The notes below the pieces were generated by a model, which had not been told where the DNA came from, did not search any database, and worked only from the letters and a program-made list of their open reading frames with translations. From NCBI GenBank assembly GCA_977017575.1, contig CDRNVI010000047.1, forward strand, positions 1 to 64,000: DNA of 64,000 nucleotides, written 5' to 3'. The stretch comes from Paramoeba atlantica (taxonomy: Eukaryota; Discosea). The position numbers and the translations under genes were made by a program. Below, piece after piece: positions 55,741 to 64,000 of this stretch. Every line of letters starts with the position of its first letter. The first letter of the stretch is position 1.

Positions 55741-58700
55741 ATGTCAGTTCCTTCCTCGCGGGCGGCGCAACGTACGCCGTCGGAGAATCGGCAGACCACT
55801 GCAACTGTTAGGAGCACTGGCGTACAGGAGAACAACTTGAACTTCACCGAAGAAGCGAATAGACATGAGATTGGTTCATGGGACCAGTTCAAAGCCAACG
55901 ACAAACTCATTAAAGCAACCAGCAACTACGACGAACTCAAGTACACGACCTCCATTCCACAACATATACCCCAGCACTGGGCAGAGAAATCAGAGAAAGC
56001 CGCTCTCAGCATCGAGAAAAATCCAACCGCAGATACCGGCCAACACAAAGAGTACGGCGAAGAGGATACTTTCGCGAGTGTTCAAAGAAACAAAAGCTCA
56101 GATCAAGCTCTATCAGACCCCTCCGCATTTAAAATAAAGATCAGAAAAGAAAATACCACACATAAAAACAAAAAGCAAATTCCAAAGAAAGTCAAAGTTA
56201 TACTTCGCACTACCAACTCACCAGCTCATCAGCAAGCGAAGCATGCAGAAGCAGACATGTCACAGGACGAGCAAGACTCAAGTGACTCATGCACAAGTGG
56301 ACCAGACATCTCGGACGACGACATGCTGACTTTGACCGATCTCGCAGCAAGCACATTAAAGACCCCCGATCAGGTCGTGAAAATTATAAGCCAATGGGGA
56401 AAAGGATCTACCTGCGAAGTGCATTGGAAATTCAGACACTGCGATGAAGTCTTTCACTCTATCGGAGATGTTGTGTCACGCCATTCCCGGAAAGGCACAG
56501 TTAGGGTGAAGATATCCTACACACCGAAAAATGGTTCAGGTCCATCAGGATTTCTCTACCTACCCGCATCACACAAGATAAATATTTTTCGACTACGCGC
56601 AATAAAACTAAATCGTATCGCTACGCAATCGACACAGTTAGATCTGGGCGAAGTACAAGATTATGACGCAGGCGGCGACCTAGAACCACCCCCCTCCTTC
56701 ACCGACATAGACCCGACATTCGCATCCCACGTCGTAGCAATCTTTAGAGAGATCTTACGAGGATATCCCGCGCTGCATCTCGCATCAGAAAAAACCTCTG
56801 TCTGGCACAAATTTCTTAACGCACCACGTGATTCACTCGCTACTGTACGGCAAGCGATCCAGCGAAAGTACAGCAACCCGAAAACCAGATCAACACGCAA
56901 GGACGAGTTCCTCACCACACAAGATGAGAAAATAGAACGTGAGGCCGACCAACGCTCAATACGTTACGCGCTACGGACAGCTAGAGCTAGAAACTTGAGC
57001 AAAGCCACCCGCATCCTCGACAACATATATCTAGACACGAATCTCAGCATTGACGAAAAGGTAGCAAAGCTTAAGGATCTACACCCGGAGGGAGAACGTC
57101 CTAGTCTCACGTCAGCCCAATATCCACGAACCGGGATTATCGAAAAACACGAACTCCGAGCAGCAATTGAAAAGTTGGCCCCGGGAGCCTCCCCAGGCCC
57201 AACAGGTTTGAGCGAGGCTATGTTGCGTCTACTAGCAGATGACGAAGAATCTAGCACGGCTCTGTGTCATATGCTGCGAGACATGGTAAACGGAGACATC
57301 GCACCGTCGGTACGCGAAAGATTGACTCGATGCCGGCTCATGGCAATCAACAAACCAGAAAATGGAATAAGACCAATCGCAATCGGAGAAACTCTGCTAA
57401 AGATATGTGGGTCTATTCTATTAAACCGAAACGAAGAAAAACTCAAGAAATTCTTTGAGCCTGAGCAACGAGGAATTCTGCAAAAGAACGCCTGCGAAGG
57501 TATTGTCCACGAACTCATCGATGAATACGACAAGGGGCACGCCATTCTAACAGTTGACTACAAAAACGCATACAACACCCCTTCTCGTCAAGCAATATCT
57601 GAGGCACTAACTCACAACAACATCTTTAAACCATTTATGCGCATCGCAACGCTCCGACCCTTCCAAAGGTTTTTTGCGGCTGAATATTCCGAGCAATCTC
57701 AGCTTCTCTTCTACGGCAGCGAAGGTAAATTGGTCGACACAGTATCAAGTTCCTCAGGAGTAAAACAGGGATCGCCACTATCCACGCTGTATTTCTGCAC
57801 ATACCTACAACCTGTATTGGAAACCCTTGCAGAAGAATTTCCTGGCATCAACATACATGCGTACATCGACGATATCAATTTGACATCCGAAGATCCGAAT
57901 CAGCTCACGAACGCTTTTAAAAGGCTGAAGGCACTTGTCGCATCTAGCAATCTTGCACTATCGGCGCATAAATGTGTTTGGTTTGGTGGCATCCTCGGCA
58001 AGTCCATTCCAGAAGCTCTTCAAGCCGAAGGAGTACAAACCGAGAGCCAGGCCACTAAAGTACTGGGGGCTTTTATTGGAGAAGACGACGCCATCAGTCA
58101 AAAACTGCTCCAAAAGATCGGCAAACAAGAAGTAATATTCCGCAGGCTAAAGCTAATGGGCATGAGTAACGTATCCCTCATCCTTTTGACAAAAAGTGTG
58201 AACGTTCGTCAACAGTACTACATGAGGACACACAACCCCAAGGCCACGGATCAAACATGTAAACGTTTTGATAGCGAAATCGAGAGCGTACTTCAAACAT
58301 GGATGGGCCCATTGCAGACTAGACAAATTGACATAGCAAGGTTACCCCTGAAGAAAGGAGGACTTGGTCTCACGGCATGTCACCCAACGCGCGCGGCAGC
58401 TTATGAAGCTTCCCGACACGCAGCTTTTGAGCATATAAAATCTTTTTCAGCTCGAGTTGTGCCGTCACAGTTTCATAGCACTGAACACGCTGGGACAGCA
58501 AATGAACAAGAACTCGCTCGTCAAAAACCACCTACTGACGAAATTACCGCTGCAGCGAAACTTCATGAGGAAGCATGGAACAAACTCGTAAGCGATCCAC
58601 AAATGTCCGGGACGTTAAAAGCAACCTCCAATAAGGGGAGTTATGACTGGCTACTGTCCAATGTAAGATATGTACCACCGCACTTATTCGAGCTAGCAGT

Positions 58701-59397
58701 CATGCCCCGTCTTGGAGTACATCACCCGAGACTTCCTGATGCTATGACTTGCCCTGGATGCCGAACATTGATGGATGCAAACACTGCACTAACTCACATC
58801 CCCGGATGCGTGCAATGTACAGGTTTCAACGCCACAGCGAAGCACAACATGTTGACCAAGTTTCTGTATGATCTTTGCATGAAAGCTGGTATTCCATGCG
58901 AAAGAGAGCCGCGTTCTTTTAGCACGTGGAGTTGTCTAACATGCGGAAATACAGTCGACTACAACAATCAGCATCTCCACCACAAAACATGCGGAGGACG
59001 GCAGTTTCATCGCTCAGGCCCGGATCTTGCGATCTACTGGAACAGTGGCGTGGTGTTCTACGACCTAACTGTGGTGCACGAGCTCGCGCCTTCCCATCGG
59101 AATAAAAAGTGTTCCCAACTCGTGCGAGAAGCTATACAGCGGAAAAATGAAACATACGTCAATAGTGGCATGATTCCGGCGGAAGCTTTTGAGTGCCTTC
59201 CTGTCTTGTCCTGCGGGTCTTTACATAAGAGCACACGGGGCCTAATTAAATCACTGACGGATGTCTGCCTGTTGGATACCCAAAAAACCGAACAGGCATT
59301 CAAGTTGCTACTCCAAGAGCTGAACGGATCCGAAGTATACGCACAGCTCCGACATTTTTTGGAGCCTCAAGACTATCAGAAAAGCACTATTCTTTAA
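55741..59397 (+). CDS. Chimeric A-H polyprotein: LsmAD-RT(A)/RT(H)-RLE
   Basis: 1218 residues, open throughout. Residues 1-635 are A copy 2 (LsmAD 41-117, shared pre-RT domain, RT through LTVDYKNAYNTPSR and FKPFMRI). From 57646 on, the sequence is element H: ATLRPFQRFFAAEYSE, GVKQGSPLSTLYF, active site AYIDDINLTS, thumb, then RLE CPGCRTLMDA ... HIPGC-x2-C, AKHN; CLTC ... H-x4-C; RSGPDLAIYW, FYDLTVVHE. H is inserted with a 7-bp TSD but falls almost exactly at the homologous RT position and in frame, so the hybrid keeps all RT and RLE motifs with a repeat of about seven residues. H itself is of the D type. Confidence 0.88.
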   Translation: MSVPSSRAAQRTPSENRQTTATVRSTGVQENNLNFTEEANRHEIGSWDQFKANDKLIKATSNYDELKYTTSIPQHIPQHWAEKSEKAALSIEKNPTADTGQHKEYGEEDTFASVQRNKSSDQALSDPSAFKIKIRKENTTHKNKKQIPKKVKVILRTTNSPAHQQAKHAEADMSQDEQDSSDSCTSGPDISDDDMLTLTDLAASTLKTPDQVVKIISQWGKGSTCEVHWKFRHCDEVFHSIGDVVSRHSRKGTVRVKISYTPKNGSGPSGFLYLPASHKINIFRLRAIKLNRIATQSTQLDLGEVQDYDAGGDLEPPPSFTDIDPTFASHVVAIFREILRGYPALHLASEKTSVWHKFLNAPRDSLATVRQAIQRKYSNPKTRSTRKDEFLTTQDEKIEREADQRSIRYALRTARARNLSKATRILDNIYLDTNLSIDEKVAKLKDLHPEGERPSLTSAQYPRTGIIEKHELRAAIEKLAPGASPGPTGLSEAMLRLLADDEESSTALCHMLRDMVNGDIAPSVRERLTRCRLMAINKPENGIRPIAIGETLLKICGSILLNRNEEKLKKFFEPEQRGILQKNACEGIVHELIDEYDKGHAILTVDYKNAYNTPSRQAISEALTHNNIFKPFMRIATLRPFQRFFAAEYSEQSQLLFYGSEGKLVDTVSSSSGVKQGSPLSTLYFCTYLQPVLETLAEEFPGINIHAYIDDINLTSEDPNQLTNAFKRLKALVASSNLALSAHKCVWFGGILGKSIPEALQAEGVQTESQATKVLGAFIGEDDAISQKLLQKIGKQEVIFRRLKLMGMSNVSLILLTKSVNVRQQYYMRTHNPKATDQTCKRFDSEIESVLQTWMGPLQTRQIDIARLPLKKGGLGLTACHPTRAAAYEASRHAAFEHIKSFSARVVPSQFHSTEHAGTANEQELARQKPPTDEITAAAKLHEEAWNKLVSDPQMSGTLKATSNKGSYDWLLSNVRYVPPHLFELAVMPRLGVHHPRLPDAMTCPGCRTLMDANTALTHIPGCVQCTGFNATAKHNMLTKFLYDLCMKAGIPCEREPRSFSTWSCLTCGNTVDYNNQHLHHKTCGGRQFHRSGPDLAIYWNSGVVFYDLTVVHELAPSHRNKKCSQLVREAIQRKNETYVNSGMIPAEAFECLPVLSCGSLHKSTRGLIKSLTDVCLLDTQKTEQAFKLLLQELNGSEVYAQLRHFLEPQDYQKSTIL

Positions 59398-59678
59398 GAA
59401 ATCAAAAGTACAGAAAAGATACAAATTGGAATTATAAAGTCTGCGAAGAGATAGACAAAAATCAGCACTAAAAGTTTATGTAAACTTGAGAAAGTTCTTG
59501 GATATCATACGGACTAAACTGCATATTCAAATCATTCTAAATACAAGCGTACAATGCCCGCCGGCCATTTATCGGCGTATAAAAAAAAAAAAAAAAAAAA
59601 AAGTGTTCGCCGGTTCTGTGGGCGACGAGGGTGACTGTTGTGACTCCCGTTTGGGTAAGATTAGTGCGGGCGATGGAA
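57646..59678 (+). mobile_element. 5'-truncated RLE retrotransposon H inside A copy 2
   Basis: Flanked by GCGCATC (57639-57645 and 59679-59685), present once in A copy 1 near 30709. It holds the C-terminal half of RT plus RLE (stop 59397), a 3' UTR with a VIPER-type CTAAAAGTTTATG at 59468, an A22 run near 59581, and then 76 further bp before the TSD. Confidence 0.9.
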
Positions 59679-59685
59679 GCGCATC

Positions 59686-61386
59686 TTCAATTTGGAATAC
59701 GGAGAGCCTTCTGACCTACTTTTCTTCACCAACAACACACTCCATACAATAGTGAAAAGTTCCTCCGGAGTTCGGCAAGGCTCTGCCCTCTCGTCTCTAT
59801 ATTTTTGCGCCCTCATTCAAAACTCACTCAAAGAAATCGCGGAATCGTTCCCAGACGTTACAGTGCGCGCTTACATGGACGACATAACGCTATCATCAAC
59901 TAATCCCATATCCCTCCAAACGGCTTTCCTTCATTTACACGAGTCTTCAAAACTACTCGGTCTACATGTGAATTACAGCAAATGTGAATGGTTTCAGAAA
60001 GTGGATACCCCCTGTGCTCCTCAAATCCTGCAAACCATGGGAGTGGGACATCCTCAGACAGCAGTAAAAATCTTAGGCGCATACATCGGTCAGGATAGAA
60101 TGGTAAATGAATGCTTATTAAAGAAGTTCGACAAACATAAGTGCCTCTTCCGTCGCTTACGACTAATGGGACCAAGCAACCTCTCCTTAGCAATTCTGAA
60201 TCGCTGCACGATCCCCCGTCAGGACTACCATCTACGAGTCCACAAACCTGACGCCACTCTCGAACTAGCACAACGCTTTGATGCAGAGGTTACGAGTATC
60301 ATTGAACTTTGGTTTAATTCGACGGGCCCATCTACAACTCTAACAACTCTACCACAGTATCTTGGGGGACTCGGGCTCAAGCCGTCATGCTTGAAACAAA
60401 AGTACTTTTTCCTTGCCTCTCGCAAGGCCATTGAAGAGCAATCAAAATCCTACAACGCTCCGGTGGTCACTGCGGGATCCAAGCGAATCAGAACCAAAAG
60501 CGAACACGCCAACCTGACAAACGATACATCCAAGCGAATGGCCATGAAAGCGATCCGAGCCGAGCAAAAACGCACTGCGACCGAGCTCAAAAAGGATAAA
60601 CGCCTCAGCGAACTGATGGAACGAGGATCATCATCTTTTCAACATCTACATTCAACCAGCAATTACATAAATCCATATCTCTTCCGATTTTGTATAATGA
60701 TGCGCCTAGGAATCGTGCCCAACAATATGCCAAAAACAGTCGTGTGCCCAGGATGCCTGTCAGAACATACGTCCGACACGATATTTCAACATATACCTGG
60801 ATGCACGCAATGCTGTGGAATCAATGCGACAAAGAAACACACAAGATTAGTTCGTTTCTTAGGAGAACTGTGTGCCAAAGCAGGGTTAGCTCACGTTGTA
60901 GAGCCAAGAGTACATTCATCATTCTTCTGCACTAAATGTAAGGCAACAGTCTCTGACGAGCTCTCCGAAAATCACCCATGCAGAGCCAGGTGCATACGCT
61001 CCGGTCCCGACCTAGGCATTATGTGGTCTCATGCAGGAGAAATTCTCTACGACGTCACCGTTGTTCACAGTTGTGCCCCTAGCTACACCAAGTCCTCCAC
61101 AGAACAGTTAATGCAGAATGCTCTTGACCGTAAACACAAGAAATACGTCCTGCAAGGAGGAATTCCAGAAGAAAGTTTCAGCTGCTTGGCAATGACCGAA
61201 TTAGGGCAGCTACACAAAAACACGAAAACCCTTTTGTCTCTATTGGCCCAACGATCACAACAAGACGTTAAAGTCGTGAAAGAAGCCTTCCAGCTCGAGA
61301 TTGAGAAGATGAATGCATATACCATTGCAACGCAACTTCGAAAGTACGTTCCATCAGCACAATGGCTTGGCGGACTAAATCATTGA
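59686..61386 (+). pseudogene. Displaced C-terminal part of A copy 2
   Basis: Continues A after H: FNLEYGEPSDLLFF, GVRQGSALSSLYF, AYMDDITLSS, thumb, RLE (RSGPDLGIMW, LYDVTVVHS) to WLGGLNH and stop. Essentially identical to 30717-32417. Separated from its start by H; an internal ATG at 59692 gives an open frame of 564 codons. 3' UTR with (AC)n(AT)n follows. Confidence 0.9.
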
Positions 61387-61399
61387 TCGACTCTAGTAC

Positions 61400-61436
<37 letters not shown>

Positions 61437-61927
61437 CAGTCCGCAAGTGGTCGTAGCAATGCTCTACTTGTTATTATTATTATTCTCATTTTATCCTAAC
61501 ACAAAGCTCGCTGCGACAACACTACCCACGCGACTCCATCCACTTTTCCTTCTCGTACCGCCTCTCTTCAACCTTCTCCTGATTGAAAATATGCTTTGCG
61601 AATTCCTCAAATTAAATTAAATATAATTTCATTAAAATTTTTGCCTATTGAAAATTACAATGCATTAGGAACAATCATACACATGCCCATTTGACTAATC
61701 AAATAAATTGATTGATCTCACAGTAGTCAACGAACTTGAATTTGAGATTTTGATTCACTTTTTTTTTTATAAAGAAAATGAGTATGTTAAAAAAAAAATG
61801 AGTATGTGCCCATTCTCATCAACTCCTACGGCGTCACACACGATGCGCCTCATGTTGTTTACTTGTACTTCAACGTTTCTCACCTGCGATGCCGATATCA
61901 CCATGGATGACGTACCGTAGTTTAGTA
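61387..61927. other. A copy 2 3' UTR and transduced E2 fragment
   Basis: 61387-61806 repeats the 3' UTR of A copy 1. 61807-61927 repeats the E2 piece found at 32842-32962, including both TSDs (TGCCCATTCT at 61807 and GTAGTTTAGTA at 61917). These belong to the old insertion site of A copy 1 and were carried along. Confidence 0.9.
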
Positions 61928-63320
61928 TCCAATCCAATCCAAAAGACCGACATATGTCGGTTAGAATGTTAAATGTTTTCCCCCCGAACTTATACTCCCT
62001 CGCCTTCCAATTCAGAGTTTAGTAGTGCCTACTATTTTACTTTCACACAATACTTTTCCTTTATCTTCCTGAACTCTTCCTCAGGGTATTCCGAACCTGC
62101 TGGTGGAAACACATCTTCCGCCCAACTCTTACTATGAAGGCGCCCTCTTTCCACCAGTTTTCGCAATCTTCCCGCACAGCGTGACTTTAGCCTCGGCGCC
62201 ACGCTTGGGTGCTGGATTGGTTTTCGTCTTTCCCTTTTCCAAGGTTCTATGTTTTATCAGCTTTTCCAAGGATTCGTCGATTTGTGATGCGTTGGAATCA
62301 TTACTTGTTTTTCTCTTTTTCTGCTCAGGCGGTCGAGGAACTTTTCGCGCTGCAATCAGTGCTAACCCATCTGCCTCGTCGTTCCATTTATTTCCTGAGT
62401 GACCCTTGACTTTGCACATATATATTGAGTACAAATCATGTTTTAAGGACCGTAATTTTCCGTCTAACTGGGAGAACAAATCTCCATTTAAAACTCCCTT
62501 GTAACCAACGATTCGCCGCCGATATCGAAGATTGTGAAAGAAGTCCCATAGATAGTAAGAGTCTGTATGAAACAGACAAGCGCATGGTTTTGACGGCAGT
62601 TGGAGAAGGGCATGCTGAAAAGCTAAGATCTCTACTCGCTCAATAGTGTCTGATTCCAATGGTATGGATATCCGTGAGGGTTCGCATCGTGGTTTTAGAA
62701 CTACGATACCTATGCCACTTCGAATCTCTTTCGTATTTTTCATCGGCAGAACAGAGCCATCGGTATAGATTTGTATGGCTTTATAGGCTGGAAAAGGCAC
62801 ATTTGATTCTTCAACGAACTGTAATTCTGAAGGACTTTTTCGTTTTTTAGCTTTGGCAAGAGCAGTTTTCCACTTTGCTGACCCAATTTTTTCGTATTCT
62901 ATGAGCGGTTCAAGTTCACGTCGCAATTTTTCTGTCAGACGATACCAGTGTTCACGGTCTGACGCAAATACCAATGCCTCTTCCAGTGTAATGTTAAGAT
63001 CCTTGAAGCAAGCCTCGCTTGGAGATAAATTGCGTGCATTCGGGCGTTGTTTCCACTGTACAAGCTCTTGAAAATCACTGGAGTGCCTCAGCATGTGCCC
63101 TACGAGCTTGGCCCTCTGAACCTTGTGTATAGTAGAAAAGCGCTCAGTTTCAAGATACAGAGAAGCATTCGGGTAGCTCATTCCGTATTCATCTAATCTG
63201 TTGCATTGGCAAACTATTCTTCTCATGTTGTTAACTTCAACGTCAATTCTTCGGAGCATGGATTTTGAAATAGAAAGTGCACCTGTCCCAAAGTTTAGCA
63301 CCGGATATACTATTGAATCG
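61928..63320 (-). CDS. Transduced copy of the 3' part of E' (RT thumb-RNase H)
   Basis: Minus-strand ORF 62132-63301: MLNFGTGALSISKSMLRRIDVEVNNMRRIVCQCN, the post-RT region and RNase H (IYTDGSVLP, ERVEILAF, HTDSYYLWDF, NDEADGLA). Matches 32963-34223 plus 38724-38860 without D1, so it is the pre-insertion state of that locus. One visible residue change (Lys to Glu near the end). It ends at 63320 where D3 begins. Confidence 0.9.
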
Positions 63321-63360
63321 TTGTTGTTGTTCGTGTCAATCGTTCGACGCTGTTGTTGTG

Positions 63361-63379
63361 TTTTTTTTTTTTTTTTTAG
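63361..63379 (+). promoter_or_regulatory. Probable trans-splice acceptor of D3
   Basis: T17 followed by AG (63378-63379), 8 nt before the ATG at 63388. It fits the polypyrimidine tract plus AG of euglenozoan SL addition sites. Confidence 0.6.
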
Positions 63380-63387
63380 TCTTACTG

Positions 63388-64000
63388 ATGGGAATGTTCA
63401 CCCGCAGCCGGGCGAAAGAAAGGGGATTAGCTCCCGTTGTCCAACCGCTACCGCCCACACGCCGAAAGAAAAAGCCGGAGGAACAACCATCGGAAACCCG
63501 TGCCCCCCCACCACCGTCGTCGCCGCCGCCGCCACAACAACAACAGCCACCCCATTCAGCACCACGAAAGACACCCTCACAACGAACTTCTCCTCCGCCG
63601 CTGCCGCGATTGCCTTCTCTGCTGCGCACGCCGTCCGACACATCGCCGCGGGCGCAGATAACAACTCCGCCACTGCCTCGCCCACTCTCCCCCAATTTAG
63701 CTCACGAGGCATACGCGGCGGTAAATTCGTCACGATCGTCCTCAGTTCCTCGGCCGCACGAGCTGATCCACACAGCGACGCGGGCTCAGCCGTCCCGTCC
63801 ACCATTGCCGCGTCCACTCTCTCCCCCTCCCGCCCACAATTCTATCGCGCCAGCGAATCCGCATCCATCGCCCGAAAGCCAAAAAAGTAGCAGTTTGAAA
63901 ATTAAAATCACATCAACTCGAGATCTAATCAAAAGGCGGAGTGGAAAGATGCCAGAGCCAACCCAAAATCAGGCTCAAGCATTAATCAATCAAATGGCGG
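63388..64000 (+). CDS. N-terminus of RLE retrotransposon D3 (runs off window)
   Basis: At least 204 residues, open to the window end. Starts MGMFTRSRAKERGLAPVV, then PTRRKKKPEE, a long Pro/Ser/Gln-rich region, then LKIKITSTRDLIKRRSGK as in D0. It is inserted in the E' copy at 63320/63321. RT and RLE should lie beyond the window. The 5' end begins TTGTTGTTG, perhaps a trace of the SL. Confidence 0.85.
   Translation, partial: MGMFTRSRAKERGLAPVVQPLPPTRRKKKPEEQPSETRAPPPPSSPPPPQQQQPPHSAPRKTPSQRTSPPPLPRLPSLLRTPSDTSPRAQITTPPLPRPLSPNLAHEAYAAVNSSRSSSVPRPHELIHTATRAQPSRPPLPRPLSPPPAHNSIAPANPHPSPESQKSSSLKIKITSTRDLIKRRSGKMPEPTQNQAQALINQMA

Noticed and set aside
28759-63320. Simple segmental DNA duplication of the A/E2/E' region
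   Set aside because: The left edge of the copied segment coincides with the RNA 5' end of A and carries a fresh full-length SL, favouring RNA-mediated copying.

Overview
This 64 kb window is eukaryotic and I see no ordinary host gene in it. It is a 3.5 kb satellite followed by about 60 kb of retrotransposons stacked head-to-tail and nested inside each other. The host is most likely a euglenozoan (kinetoplastid or diplonemid-like). First, several element copies begin with one shared 39-nt sequence that has the length and core of a euglenozoan spliced leader (SL): it starts AATCTTTAACG, contains ACAGTTTCTGTACC and ends TTGTTG. Second, the tyrosine-recombinase retroelement at 5067-8914 has the gene order YR, then RT-RNase H, known from trypanosomatid VIPER/TATE. 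Third, the other families are restriction-like-endonuclease (RLE) elements of CRE/R2 type and ingi-like APE-RT-RNase H elements. The SL match is from memory and no search was run.

Layout. 1-3487: decamer satellite. 3488-4853: element fragments. 4854-11102 (minus): RLE element F, split by the VIPER-like element (5067-8914) and its deleted tandem partner (8915-9377). 11115-12600: RT-less element N. 12714-15515: element I, cut off by full-length element B1 (15516-20340). 20341-27500: RLE remnants G1 and G2 with a 297-bp insertion and the APE element E1. 27501-54556 (minus): one APE element, E2, opened by element A copy 1 (28759-32841) and by a second APE element, E' (32963-52128). E' is itself opened by element D1 (34224-38723) and by an 11.4 kb plus-strand block (39521-50904) holding D2, C, B tails and B2. 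54557-55662: palindromes and small repeats. 55663-63320: A copy 2, interrupted by element H, carrying 3' flanking DNA copied from A copy 1. 63321-64000: start of D3.

Protein architecture. Families A, B and C carry an N-terminal segment that reads as the ataxin-2/Pbp1 LsmAD domain, ahead of RT and a C-terminal Cys/His plus PD-D endonuclease. B and C add a C2H2-like finger. D, N, H and I carry instead, or lack, a TRS(K/R)AK basic/proline-rich N-terminus. A, G, D and I share an unnamed domain of about 80 residues before the RT. The 3' UTRs of B and C contain a conserved structured RNA with a GNRA hairpin and compensatory changes.

Main points of interest: the LsmAD fusion to retrotransposon polyproteins; retrotransposition of SL trans-spliced RNA; a VIPER-like element with an antisense copy of the SL core near its 3' end; and clear target-site duplications (TSDs) that order the nested insertions, including evidence for read-through of flanking DNA.
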